A stretch of 64,000 nucleotides of DNA from Treponema pectinovorum (GTDB taxonomy: Bacteria; Spirochaetota; Spirochaetia; Treponematales; Treponemataceae). The stretch is from positions 373,532 through 437,531 of the forward strand of contig NZ_UFQO01000003.1 of assembly GCF_900497595.1 (NCBI RefSeq), given 5' to 3'. The position numbers were made by a program, and so were the translations under genes. Of this stretch, positions 50,498 through 59,607 are shown piece after piece; position 1 is the stretch's first letter; each line of letters begins with the position of its first letter. Below the pieces are notes generated by a model. It was not told the origin of the DNA and ran no database searches. It was given only the letters and a program-made list of their open reading frames with translations.

Positions 50498-52663
50498 TTG
50501 CCAACTTTAAAATTTAAGACCGAAGATGAAATTTCACTCCCACCAAAAAATATATTGGAATCAAAAAGATTATTAACACAAGAAGAAATTCAAATTTTAA
50601 AAGCGAATGGGAACACCAACTCAGATTCCGCTTGGAAAAACATCTATGTTCCAAAAGAGGACGCACTTTTTAATCCTTCTCTTCTTCAAAGAACTCAAAT
50701 TCATGGATTTTTGATAATCGGTCGACTTTTGCCTGCAACTTTAAAATTTCACGATTTGGAACTTGAATGTGGAATTTGCGATTCGTATGTTGAAGACTGT
50801 ATTTTAGAAGATGATGTTGTAGTTAAAAATGTCGCCTATCTTTTTAATTATAAAATAGGTTCGCGCTCTATTTTGTTCAATATTCAGGAAATGAGTTGTA
50901 CAAAGCATTCAAAATTTGGCAATGGAGTTTTAAAAGAAGGAGAAAGTGAAAATGCAAGAATTTGGATTGGAGTTGCAAACGAAAACGACAAACGTGCAAT
51001 CCTTCCTTTTGAGAGCATGATAACTGCGGACGCTTATATTTGGAGCCGTTACCGAAGCGATAAGGATTTGCAAAAAAGATTTTTGGAAATGACAGAAGCC
51101 AAAAATTCAAAAAAATGGGACACTTTTGGAATTGTAGAAAATGATGCGGTAATAAAAAACACAACGCTTTTAAAAGATGTAAAAGTGGGGGCAAATTCCT
51201 ATATAAAAGGTGCTTTCAAGTTAAAAAATATAACCGTTCTTTCAAGCCCAGACGAACCGAGCCAAATTGGAGAAGGGGTTGAACTTGTAAACGGAATTAT
51301 GGGTTTTGGCTCAAAAGTTTTTTATCAAGCGGTTGCCGTTCGTTTTGTTATAGGAAGAAATTGCCAGTTAAAATACGGAGCGCGATTGCTGAATTCTGTG
51401 CTTGGCGATAACTCGACTGTAAGTTGCTGCGAAATTTTAAACAACTTGATTTTCCCATTCCACGAACAGCATCACAATTCTTCATTTTTGATTGCTTCTA
51501 CGGTTTGCGGGCAGTCCAATATTGCTGCAGGGGCAACCATAGGTTCAAACCATAACAGCCGCTCTCCAGACGGAGAAATGTTTGCAGGGCGTGGATTTTG
51601 GCCAGGACTGTGTTCTGATTTTAAACATAATTCTCGCTTTGCCTGTTTTACTTTGGTTTCAAAGGGAAGTTATCAAAACGAACTGAATATTAAATATCCG
51701 TTTTCGCTAGTTGCATCCAATGGAGATTCAAAATTCATAACGGTAATTCCTGCATATTGGTTTTTGTACAATATGTACGCAATAACGAGGAATAAAACTA
51801 AATTTTCAAAACGGGATAAGCGATTTGTAAAAGTTCAGCACATAGAAACAGATCCGCTTGCTCCGGATTCCATTCAAGAAGTCGTATTTGCTATTGAGCG
51901 CATAATTGAATTAACAGGAACTCATCTTTTATCGCAAGGTTATGAAAAAGCAAAAAATATTCAAACACAAGAAGAATTAAAGCAGGTTGCAAAAGATTTT
52001 CTCCACCAAAATCCAAATGCTGATATTTCTCTTTGTGATATGCAATCTCAAAAAAAATATGGGGCTCAAATTCATAAACCTGTTCGCGCATATAAAACTT
52101 ACAGAAAAATTTTAAAATATTTTTCTTGTTCTGTTCTTCTTGAATATTGCAAGACTTATTCTACGCAGATAACTAGGCAAGAGTTAAAAAAAATCATCAA
52201 AGAAATTCCTCTTTATACAGCGTGGGTGAATGCAGGTGGACAGGTTTTGCCAGAAGAAAAATTGCAAGAACTTTTTGCAAAGATAAAAAATTGTGAGATT
52301 TGTGATTGGAACAGCGTACACGATTTTTATGATGAATGTGAAAAAAATTATCTGCTATATAAAACTGCTTATTCAATCTACCTTTTGGAAAGGCTTTATT
52401 CAAAAAAAGTTCGCGATTTTACCGATGAAATTTTTAGCGACATAATTGACGACGTAACTTTTGTAAGCAACGAGATGTTGCAAGAGGCGCATACTTCAAG
52501 AGAAAAAGACTTTTTAGACGATTTTAGAAAAATCACTTTTGAAAATGACGAAGAAATGAGTGCAGTTTTGGGCAGTATTTCTGATAACGAATTTTTAATG
52601 CAGATGAAAGAAAAAACACGAGCCTTTAACAAAGATTTGCTCAATCTTTTTAACATTGTGTAG
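50498..52663 (+). CDS. DUF4954 family protein (left-handed beta-helix)
   Basis: A 721-residue cytoplasmic protein. It has a long region of hexapeptide-like repeats (ILEDDVVVKNVAYL, IGSRSILFNIQ, IKNTTLLKDVKVGANSYIKGAF, IAAGATIGSNHNSRSPDGEMFAGRGFWPG) and a helical C-terminal part. This matches DUF4954, found mainly in Bacteroidetes and spirochaetes and probably related to sugar-nucleotide transferases with a beta-helix. The function is unproven. It starts at TTG 50498, 7 nt after AGGAG, and has no upstream ATG option. Confidence 0.82.
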   Translation: MPTLKFKTEDEISLPPKNILESKRLLTQEEIQILKANGNTNSDSAWKNIYVPKEDALFNPSLLQRTQIHGFLIIGRLLPATLKFHDLELECGICDSYVEDCILEDDVVVKNVAYLFNYKIGSRSILFNIQEMSCTKHSKFGNGVLKEGESENARIWIGVANENDKRAILPFESMITADAYIWSRYRSDKDLQKRFLEMTEAKNSKKWDTFGIVENDAVIKNTTLLKDVKVGANSYIKGAFKLKNITVLSSPDEPSQIGEGVELVNGIMGFGSKVFYQAVAVRFVIGRNCQLKYGARLLNSVLGDNSTVSCCEILNNLIFPFHEQHHNSSFLIASTVCGQSNIAAGATIGSNHNSRSPDGEMFAGRGFWPGLCSDFKHNSRFACFTLVSKGSYQNELNIKYPFSLVASNGDSKFITVIPAYWFLYNMYAITRNKTKFSKRDKRFVKVQHIETDPLAPDSIQEVVFAIERIIELTGTHLLSQGYEKAKNIQTQEELKQVAKDFLHQNPNADISLCDMQSQKKYGAQIHKPVRAYKTYRKILKYFSCSVLLEYCKTYSTQITRQELKKIIKEIPLYTAWVNAGGQVLPEEKLQELFAKIKNCEICDWNSVHDFYDECEKNYLLYKTAYSIYLLERLYSKKVRDFTDEIFSDIIDDVTFVSNEMLQEAHTSREKDFLDDFRKITFENDEEMSAVLGSISDNEFLMQMKEKTRAFNKDLLNLFNIV

Positions 52664-52802
52664 TTTTTTTGTGATAAAACGCGTTTGCTGAAAAAATATT
52701 TGTAAGCAGATAAATACGGTTGTTGATAGCAGATTTTTTGTTGCAATCAATTTTTTGACGCGCTGCTCAACCAATTTTTCATCATTTTGTCTGGGATTTT
52801 TT

Positions 52803-52842
52803 TTGACTTGATTTTTTTTTTCAAACTCGCATAATACAACAT
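52803..52842 (+). promoter_or_regulatory. Promoter of the leuA leader
   Basis: TTGATT (52808-52813), a 16-nt spacer and CATAAT (52830-52835). TTGACT at 52803 is a second possible -35 box. The leader-peptide ATG starts 7 nt after the -10 box, so the leader is probably translated from a leaderless end. Confidence 0.5.
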
Positions 52843-52893
52843 ATGAAATACATCACTCTACTACTTCTAGAAAAGATTCTCTTTGAGGCCTAA
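52843..52893 (+). CDS. Leucine attenuator leader peptide
   Basis: A 16-codon frame, ATG 52843 to TAA 52891-52893, encoding MKYITLLLLEKILFEA. Four consecutive Leu codons (CTA CTA CTT CTA) plus a fifth CTC precede a terminator and leuA. This is the classic arrangement of ribosome-mediated attenuation. Stalling at the Leu run would leave GCCTAAG (52888-52894) free to pair with CTTAGGC (52948-52954) inside the terminator. A ribosome reaching the stop codon would cover GCCTAAG and allow termination. Confidence 0.82.
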   Translation: MKYITLLLLEKILFEA

Positions 52894-52935
52894 GATGATG
52901 GGGTAGTGTGAAGTATTGTACATTCGCATATTTTT

Positions 52936-52969
52936 AAGACCTGTTGCCTTAGGCAATGGGTCTTTTTTT
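52936..52969 (+). terminator. Attenuator terminator upstream of leuA
   Basis: AAGACCTGTTGCC (52936-52948) pairs over 13 bp (two G-U) with GGCAATGGGTCTT (52952-52964) around a 3-nt loop, followed by seven T. It ends 75 bp before the leuA ATG. Confidence 0.9.
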
Positions 52970-53043
52970 ATTTCTAAACATTTTATATCAAGCTTCAAAA
53001 TCGCTCGTGTATAAAAATTGGATAGAAAGCATAAGGAGTTTAT

Positions 53044-54714
53044 ATGAACGCAACAAAGTACAGACCTGTAATTCAGCCAGCACCAAAAGACAGAAAGTGG
53101 CCAGACAACCGCATTACAAAAGCGCCTATTTGGTGTTCTGTAGACCTAAGGGACGGAAATCAGGCTCTTATTGACCCGATGGGTATAGAAACAAAACTCG
53201 CTTATTTTGACCTTCTTGTAAAAATTGGTTTTAAAGAAATAGAAATTTGTTTTCCTTCTGCAAGCGATACAGAATTTGATTTTTGCCGCAGACTGATAGA
53301 AGAAAATCACATTCCGGACGATGTTACGATTCAGGTTTTGTGCCAGGCACGCGAGCATCTGATAAAACGCACTATGGAAGCGATAAAAGGCGCTCCAAAT
53401 GTTATTTTTCATATCTACAATTCAACATCTCCTGCGCAGAGAAAATATACCTTTAATAAATCAAAGGAAGAGATAATAAAAATCGCTGTTGATGGAGTTA
53501 AGTGCATAAAAGAATGCATGAAAGATTTTCCAAAAGAAGAAAGCGAAAAAATCAGGCTTGAATATTCACCGGAAAGTTTTTCTATGACAGAACTCGATTA
53601 CGCTATAGAAATTTGCGAAGCGGTAAAAAATGAATGGGGAACATCTCCCGATAAAAAAATCATATTCAATCTGCCTACAACTGTAGAATGCTACACTCCA
53701 AACGTATATGCAGATTCGATTGAATATTTTGCCCAGCATATAAGCGACAGAAAAAACGTTATAATATCTACACACTGCCACAACGACAGAGGAACAGGTG
53801 TTGCAGAATGCGAACTTGCTTTGATGGCAGGTGCGGATAGGGTTGAAGGCTGCCTTTTTGGAAACGGCGAGAGAACTGGAAACTTAGACATTGTAACTGT
53901 TGCACTCAATATGTTTTCTGAAGGTATTGATCCCAAACTTGATTTTTCTGATTTACCGGAGATTGCAGATTCTTACCAAGAATACACAAAGATGGAAATT
54001 CCTCCGCGCACTCCTTATGCTGGTGGTCTTGCATACACCGCTCTTTCTGGTGGACATCAGGATGCTATTGCAAAGGGGCTTAGCGCACGCGAAAAACTTT
54101 CGCAGGATGCAATTTGGGATGTTCCTTATCTTTTAATCGATCCAAAAGATATTGGACGCAAGTACGAGGGAATAATCAGAATAAACTCCCAGTCTGGCAA
54201 AGGCGGAGCAAGTTTTATTTTGGAACACAGTTTTGGCTATTCAATTCCAAAAGCGATGCAGGGCGAAATTGGAAAACTCATCAAAGAAGAAAGCGACAAA
54301 GCTCAGCGTGAACTTAAGAGTGAAGAAATCCTTGAGTTGTTTGAAAAGCAGTGGCTTTATAATCGAAATACTCTTGAGGTTTTGGATTTGGCATCGACCA
54401 TGGTTGGCACATCTGGAGATGAAGAAATGGTTTCTGTTAGAGGAGTGATTCGCTATAAAGGCGAAAAAATAACGATTGGCGGAAGTGGAAACGGTCCTTT
54501 GGATGGTTTTGTTTCAAGTTTGAAAGAAACGTCTGTGCCAAAATTCAACATAACATACTTTACAGAACATTCCATTGGCAAAGGTTCAGATACAGCGGCA
54601 ATCGCTTATGTTCAAATTTCTATGGAAGATGGAAAACATCTTTGGGGAGTAGGAAAATCAAGCAACGTAGGAAGGGCAGGAATTGCGGCTGTGGTGAGCG
54701 CATTGAATCAGTAG
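53044..54714 (+). CDS. leuA: 2-isopropylmalate synthase
   Basis: A 556-residue enzyme condensing acetyl-CoA with 2-oxoisovalerate in the first committed step of leucine biosynthesis. The HMGL-like TIM barrel shows WCSVDLRDGNQAL (metal-binding Asp), GFKEIEICFPSASDTEFDF and STHCHNDRGTGVAECELALMAGADRVEGCLFGNGERTGN (metal-binding HxH). The C-terminal LeuA dimer domain (about 425-556) includes VSVRGVIRYKGEKITIGGSGNGPLDG. The long form with SVDLRDGNQALIDPM is the LeuA2/fungal-type group. AAGGAG lies 6-7 nt before the ATG. Regulation is by the leucine leader upstream. Confidence 0.93.
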   Translation: MNATKYRPVIQPAPKDRKWPDNRITKAPIWCSVDLRDGNQALIDPMGIETKLAYFDLLVKIGFKEIEICFPSASDTEFDFCRRLIEENHIPDDVTIQVLCQAREHLIKRTMEAIKGAPNVIFHIYNSTSPAQRKYTFNKSKEEIIKIAVDGVKCIKECMKDFPKEESEKIRLEYSPESFSMTELDYAIEICEAVKNEWGTSPDKKIIFNLPTTVECYTPNVYADSIEYFAQHISDRKNVIISTHCHNDRGTGVAECELALMAGADRVEGCLFGNGERTGNLDIVTVALNMFSEGIDPKLDFSDLPEIADSYQEYTKMEIPPRTPYAGGLAYTALSGGHQDAIAKGLSAREKLSQDAIWDVPYLLIDPKDIGRKYEGIIRINSQSGKGGASFILEHSFGYSIPKAMQGEIGKLIKEESDKAQRELKSEEILELFEKQWLYNRNTLEVLDLASTMVGTSGDEEMVSVRGVIRYKGEKITIGGSGNGPLDGFVSSLKETSVPKFNITYFTEHSIGKGSDTAAIAYVQISMEDGKHLWGVGKSSNVGRAGIAAVVSALNQ

Positions 54715-54718
54715 ACTT

Positions 54719-56236
54719 ATGAAAAAATATCTGGAACATTTTTTGGAACATTTTAATCGAATCCGTTTTTCATCTTTCGTTGCGTTTTTGTTTTTTTTTC
54801 TAGGATTTTTTGCTTTTGCACAAAAGACTTCGATTGAAAATCTTTACCGCTACAAACTTGAAAATTCTCTTGAACTTTTTGTTTTGGAAGATGATAAAGC
54901 ACCACTCGTCTACATAGAAATTGCTGTTAGAGCCGGAGCGGTGACACAAACTAGAGAAAATGCAGGACTTTTTCATCTTTACGAGCATATGATGTTCAAG
55001 GGAAATCAAAAGTACAAAAATCAAAAAGATTTTACTCTTGCTCTAAATCGCATGGGAGTTGCACAGTGGAACGGTTCAACTTCTGTGGATAGAGTGAATT
55101 ATTATTTTACAATTCCTTCAAGCCTTCTAAAAGAGGGACTTGAGTTTTGGTCTTATGCTATACGCACGCCTTTAATGGACAAACAGGAATTGGAAAACGA
55201 AAAAAAAGTTGTGCTTTCAGAAATAGAAGGTGGATTTAGCGAGCCTGGAAGAATTTTAAGTGCTGGTATTTTTAAGGAGATTTTTAATAAAGAACCGTGG
55301 AAACTCGATTCTGCGGGAGAGCCTTCAATCGTAAAAAATGCTACTGTAGAGCAGTTAAAGCAAATTCAAAAGGAATTTTATATTCCAAAGAATGCTGCAC
55401 TTTTTGTCGGTGGCGACGTTAAAAGCGAAGACGTTTTTTCTCTCGTAAAGGAAATTTTTGGTTTATGGCAAAATAGCGAAGAATTTGCAGACGAAAAATT
55501 GACTTCGCCTTCAAAAGAGCCGTTTTCTTCTGTAAAAAAACTCGTGTTTGCGGATTCTCGTTTTTCCAAAGAGATGAGCCAGATAAGTTATTATCTTAGA
55601 GGTCCTGATGCGCAAAACGACGCAAAGGATTCTTATGTTGCAGATGTTTGGACTTATATGACAGAAAATCCAGAAAGCGAGTTTGTTCAAAAAGCGGTAA
55701 ATAATTCGTATCTCAACATTCCTAATTCTGACTATGTCGGGGCGGGATATTCAACCATGCGCTTGAGTTCTTTGGTAAGTTTTTCTGCTACGATGATGAA
55801 AAACGACAAAATCTCGGAACTTGAACAGGCAAACAGGTTTATAGATTATGTTCGTTTTGATGCTGTTCAAGATTTTATTAAAGGCGAAAACGGTTACAAA
55901 AAAGCCGACATACAAAAAGTAAAAAATCGTATGGAAGATGAGCGGATTTATTCGCTTGAAAGCGCAGAGGATTTTTTGAGCGAACTTTCGTACTTTTGGG
56001 CAGCAGGTGGCTCCCAATATTTTTTTGACTATGAAAAAAATATAGAAAAGGTTTCTGCAAAGGATTTGCTCTTGTTTGCTGAAAAATATTTAAAGGACAA
56101 AAATGGACTTGCAGTTTTGCAGGTGAATCCTGAGTCTTTTATTCAGCACAAAGACGAATTTATAAAAAACGGTTGGCAGGAATTGACTTTTGAAAATGCA
56201 CGTTGGTGGAAGGATTTTAATTATGAAAAAAAATAA
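54719..56236 (+). CDS. M16 zinc metallopeptidase (catalytic)
   Basis: A 505-residue exported protein; a hydrophobic stretch at about residues 20-37 (FVAFLFFFLGFFAFA) is a signal or anchor. The zinc motif HxxEH is present as HLYEHMMFKG (His86 to His90), with the downstream Glu in the ENEKKVVLSEIEGG stretch. It is a single-length M16B-type peptidase that normally pairs with an inactive partner, here encoded next door. It starts 4 bp after leuA and may share its transcript. Its clamshell fold would degrade peptides in the periplasm. Confidence 0.85.
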   Translation: MKKYLEHFLEHFNRIRFSSFVAFLFFFLGFFAFAQKTSIENLYRYKLENSLELFVLEDDKAPLVYIEIAVRAGAVTQTRENAGLFHLYEHMMFKGNQKYKNQKDFTLALNRMGVAQWNGSTSVDRVNYYFTIPSSLLKEGLEFWSYAIRTPLMDKQELENEKKVVLSEIEGGFSEPGRILSAGIFKEIFNKEPWKLDSAGEPSIVKNATVEQLKQIQKEFYIPKNAALFVGGDVKSEDVFSLVKEIFGLWQNSEEFADEKLTSPSKEPFSSVKKLVFADSRFSKEMSQISYYLRGPDAQNDAKDSYVADVWTYMTENPESEFVQKAVNNSYLNIPNSDYVGAGYSTMRLSSLVSFSATMMKNDKISELEQANRFIDYVRFDAVQDFIKGENGYKKADIQKVKNRMEDERIYSLESAEDFLSELSYFWAAGGSQYFFDYEKNIEKVSAKDLLLFAEKYLKDKNGLAVLQVNPESFIQHKDEFIKNGWQELTFENARWWKDFNYEKK

Positions 56237-57602
56237 GATTTTTAATTTGATTTTTGCTTTTGCACTCTTTTTGTTTTTTGCTTTTGATTTTTCTTCCTGC
56301 GCTTCAAGCCAAAATATTGAAAAATCTTCTCGTAATAGAAGGCAAGCAAATAATCGGGTGGAAGTAAAAGATTTTGTTACTCTCAATTTATCAAACGGAA
56401 TTCCTGTGATTTTTAAAAAAACTCCTCCTTCACAAATTTTTACTTTGCGCTTTATTTTTGAAGGCGGAACTCCGCTTGTTCCAAGAGAAAAATCAGGTTT
56501 GGAAGATTTGACTTTGGATTTAATGTTTCACGGCGGAAAAAACTATTCCTACGATGACATTCAAAAAATGCAATACGATATGAGTTTTTCGCTTACATCT
56601 AGTGCAGGTCGAGATTATTCTGTTGCAGGTATACAATGTCTTAAAAAGGATTTGGACAGTGTTATTTCAATTTTTGCAGACGGAATTTTGACCCCTTCTT
56701 TTGCACAAAGTGATTTTCAAAACCTAATTGTAAATTCGCGGCAAAGACTCGCTTCAACCATTGCAGATCCGTCTGGGCAGTTAGGATTGGAACTTGAAAA
56801 AGCAGCCTTTGCAAGAACAAGTTATTCAAGTTCTGTTTCGCTGACAAAAGAATCTATCGACAAAATAAATTTAGAAGATATAAAAGCGCATCATAAAAAA
56901 CTTTTGGATTGCCAGAGGATAAAAATCGTTGTTGTTTCGGACTTTAATGAAACAGAACAAAAGAATTTCATTCAAAAATTGAGTTTATATTTTTCAAGCA
57001 TAAAAAAAGGCGAATATAAGGAGCCTTTAATTCAAAAAATTGCTGTAAGTGGCGACGACTTGTATTTTAAAAATGAAAATGCAGGAACTTCTGGCTACGC
57101 ACTTGCATATTTTGCTTGTCCAAATCGCTACGAAAAAGATTACATTCCGTTTGCGTTGTGCCTTATGTATTTGGACGATATTTTATTTGCAGAAGTGCGG
57201 GAAAAAGCGGGTGCGGTTTATTCTGTCGGAAGCGGAGTTTTAACTTCAAAAAGCATGCTCGCTGTCATAAGTGCATATAAAGTTAGCGACAACAAAAATA
57301 TAAAATCGCTCATCAACGAAGCGATAAAAAAGTTCCCCGATGAAAATCATATAGAAGAAAAACTTGAACAGTACAAAAATAAATATCTGACGACGCTTTT
57401 TTCTTCTTCAAAAAATTCTCGTGGGCTTGCTTCAAATGTAATCACTTCGCTTGAGTATTCTGGAAAGGCAGATTCGTATTTGAATCGTCCTGAACAGGTA
57501 AAATCTGTAACCGCAAAAGATATTGAACTTGCATACAAAAAATATATTTTTCAAGGTGAAAGCAAATCCAACAAGATGCGCTGGATTTTTGTTACAAAAT
57601 AG
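56223..57602 (+). CDS. M16-like lipoprotein lacking the zinc motif
   Basis: A lipoprotein of about 459 residues. Start ATG 56223 (MKKNKIF) follows AAGGA by 8 nt; the longer frame from 56190 lies in the previous gene. The signal ends in lipobox FSSC. The M16 fold is clear (SNGIPVIFKKTPPSQIFTLRFIFEGGTPLVPREKSGLEDL), but where HxxEH is expected it reads LDLMFHGGKN. The RVREKxGxxYSV-like motif EVREKAGAVYSVGSG, typical of the non-catalytic subunit, is present. It overlaps the catalytic gene by 14 bp and is predicted to form an active/inactive heterodimer. Confidence 0.83.
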   Translation: MKKNKIFNLIFAFALFLFFAFDFSSCASSQNIEKSSRNRRQANNRVEVKDFVTLNLSNGIPVIFKKTPPSQIFTLRFIFEGGTPLVPREKSGLEDLTLDLMFHGGKNYSYDDIQKMQYDMSFSLTSSAGRDYSVAGIQCLKKDLDSVISIFADGILTPSFAQSDFQNLIVNSRQRLASTIADPSGQLGLELEKAAFARTSYSSSVSLTKESIDKINLEDIKAHHKKLLDCQRIKIVVVSDFNETEQKNFIQKLSLYFSSIKKGEYKEPLIQKIAVSGDDLYFKNENAGTSGYALAYFACPNRYEKDYIPFALCLMYLDDILFAEVREKAGAVYSVGSGVLTSKSMLAVISAYKVSDNKNIKSLINEAIKKFPDENHIEEKLEQYKNKYLTTLFSSSKNSRGLASNVITSLEYSGKADSYLNRPEQVKSVTAKDIELAYKKYIFQGESKSNKMRWIFVTK

Positions 57603-57752
57603 ATTTTAGGCTGCATCGCGTATTTCCATAGAAAATCACTCTTGTTGAAAAAGGCTTTGTGTTTCATTAAACTAAAACTCCGTTTTGTTCTATGCTGTTT
57701 TAGACAAAAAATTAATTTTGCGGCACAAAAATGTCGTGGGGGAAAATAAATT

Positions 57753-59333
57753 ATGAAAAATATCAAGGAAGTTCGCGTTCGTTATGCTCCTTCTCCAACG
57801 GGAATGCAACACATTGGCGGCGTTAGAACTGCACTATTCAATTATCTTTATGCAAAATCTCAGGGTGGAAAATTTATACTTCGCTTGGAAGATACAGATA
57901 GAACCCGTTTTGACGAAAAATATGTAAAAAATCTTTACGAAACTCTTGCTTGGCTTGGCGTCGATTGGGATGAAGGTGGCGATAAAGGCGGTCCTTACGG
58001 TCCTTATGTTCAAAGCGAGCGGTTTGAGCTTTATAAAAAATATGCACAGGAACTTTTGGATAAGGGCGAAGCATACTATTGTTTTTGCGATGCAGAACGC
58101 CTTGAGCGCATAAGAAAAATTCAGACAGAAAATAAAATGGCTCCAGGTTACGACAGAAATTGCCGCCACTTAACTCAAGAAGAGATAAAAGCAAATCTCG
58201 ATGCAGGAAAACCTTATGTAATTCGCTTAAAAGTTCCTATGGAAGGCGAAACCAAATTTGAAGATCATATTTTAGGCGAAATTGTCTGGAAAAACGAAGA
58301 TATTTCTCCGGATCCAGTTCTTTTAAAGTCGGACGGATTTCCAACTTATCATCTTGCAAATATTGTCGACGACCACATGATGCATATTTCGCATGTAATG
58401 CGTGCACAAGAGTGGATTCCTTCAACTCCGCTGCACGTGCAGATGTACAAAGCGTTTGGTTGGGAACATCCAGAATTCTGCCATCTTCCAATGGTTAACG
58501 GTTCCGATGGAAAAAAACTTTCAAAGCGACACGGTTCAACTTCTCTAAACGAATTTAGAGCCAGAGGATATTTGCCACAGGCGATAATAAACTACGTTGC
58601 ACTTTTGGGCTGTTCGTACGAAGAGGGAAAGGAATTTTATACTCTCGAAGAACTAGGAAAGCTTTTTAAACTTGAACACCTAAACAAAGCGCCAGCGGTC
58701 TTTGACTACAAAAAGCTCGAATTCTACAATGCAAACTACATCAGACAGCTTTCTACAGAAGAACTTTACCGATGGACCCTTCCATTCATAACAGGAACAG
58801 GGGACGCAATCTTAGAGATAAATCCAGAAAATCCGCAGCCAAAACCAAATGTTGGTCCTCAATATTCAGGAATTGCTTTGGGCGAAGACGGCGAGCCTTA
58901 TTGTGTGGATTCTTCTATGAATATGACGAGCGCACAGGTTAAACAGACTTTGCTCGGCCTTATGCCGCTTATTCAAGAAAGACTTAAATTCCTTACAGAA
59001 GCAGCAGAGATGGTTAGATTTATGTTTACAGAACCACAAGTTCCACCTGTTGAGCAGATTGTTCCAAAAAAATTGGATGTGCAAAAGACAAAAGAAGTTT
59101 TAAATGCTTCAAAAGATTTTGTAGAAAAGATTTTTGAGATGAATCACGAACAGGCAGAAGAATATGCAAAGTCAAAAGCAGAAGAATTGGGCATAAAACT
59201 TGGCGACTTCATGATGCCTATTCGAATGGCCGTAACAGGAAGCAAAGTTTCGCCTCCACTGATTGGCTCGATAAAAGTTTTGGGAAAAGAGCGGAGCCTT
59301 GCGCGAGTCGAAAAAACTCTTCAAACACTTTAA
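57753..59333 (+). CDS. gltX: Glutamyl-tRNA synthetase
   Basis: A 526-residue class I aminoacyl-tRNA synthetase. The HIGH-type motif is in YAPSPTGMQHIGGVRTALFN and the KMSKS-type motif is DGKKLSKRHGS. RLEDTDRTRFDEKY and the WIPSTPLHVQMYKAFGWEHP stretch are typical GluRS. A C-terminal helical anticodon-binding domain follows. GGGGGA lies upstream of the ATG. It ends at a strong terminator. Confidence 0.93.
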   Translation: MKNIKEVRVRYAPSPTGMQHIGGVRTALFNYLYAKSQGGKFILRLEDTDRTRFDEKYVKNLYETLAWLGVDWDEGGDKGGPYGPYVQSERFELYKKYAQELLDKGEAYYCFCDAERLERIRKIQTENKMAPGYDRNCRHLTQEEIKANLDAGKPYVIRLKVPMEGETKFEDHILGEIVWKNEDISPDPVLLKSDGFPTYHLANIVDDHMMHISHVMRAQEWIPSTPLHVQMYKAFGWEHPEFCHLPMVNGSDGKKLSKRHGSTSLNEFRARGYLPQAIINYVALLGCSYEEGKEFYTLEELGKLFKLEHLNKAPAVFDYKKLEFYNANYIRQLSTEELYRWTLPFITGTGDAILEINPENPQPKPNVGPQYSGIALGEDGEPYCVDSSMNMTSAQVKQTLLGLMPLIQERLKFLTEAAEMVRFMFTEPQVPPVEQIVPKKLDVQKTKEVLNASKDFVEKIFEMNHEQAEEYAKSKAEELGIKLGDFMMPIRMAVTGSKVSPPLIGSIKVLGKERSLARVEKTLQTL

Positions 59334-59358
59334 TTTTTATTTTTGATTTTTCTTACAT

Positions 59359-59386
59359 CGCTCCGTTTTTACGGGGCGTTTTTTTT
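59359..59386 (+). terminator. Intrinsic terminator of gltX
   Basis: CGCTCCGT (59359-59366), a 4-nt T loop and ACGGGGCG (59371-59378) form an 8-bp stem with one G-U, followed by eight T. Confidence 0.9.
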
Positions 59387-59394
59387 ATAATAAG

Positions 59395-59500
59395 GGCACC
59401 AAGCCAACTAAAAGTTGGCTTTCGCTATGTGCGCCCTTCGCTAACGCTCATTGTGGCTTTGCCACAACTTCGGGGCTCCCAGCGCTGGTGCGGTTAAAAT
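59395..59500. repeat. Mosaic intergenic repeat, copy D
   Basis: A GC-richer block between gltX and argJ. It has AGCCAAC / GTTGGCT and GTGGC / GCCAC hairpins, TCGCTATGTGCGCCC, the 18-mer shared with 2143-2160, and CGGGGCTCCCAGCGCT (59471-59486) shared exactly with 28041-28056. No protein-like frame is present. Confidence 0.65.
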
Positions 59501-59535
59501 ATCTGTAAATCTGTTGTCAATATTTCATTCTTTCT

Positions 59536-59588
59536 ATATTGAATAAATATACATAAAATTTTATAGTATATGCATATTTATTCAATAA
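59536..59588 (+). promoter_or_regulatory. argJ promoter with two ARG-box-like operators
   Basis: TTGAAT (59539-59544), a 17-nt spacer and TATAGT (59562-59567). Two sites of the ArgR type, TGAAT-WWWW-ATTCA, flank it: TGAATAAATATACA (59540-59553) over the -35 box and TGCATATTTATTCA (59571-59584) over the transcription start. Each has one mismatch to the consensus core. Together they form a 17-of-19 inverted repeat (59536-59554 with 59570-59588). The centres are 31 bp apart, about three helical turns. Confidence 0.75.
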
Positions 59589-59607
59589 ATAACGGATGGG
59601 CCTGTTT

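Noticed and set aside
52670-53040. T-box riboswitch upstream of leuA
   Set aside because: No T-box sequence or stem I specifier loop is visible, and the leader peptide with Leu codons explains the regulation better.
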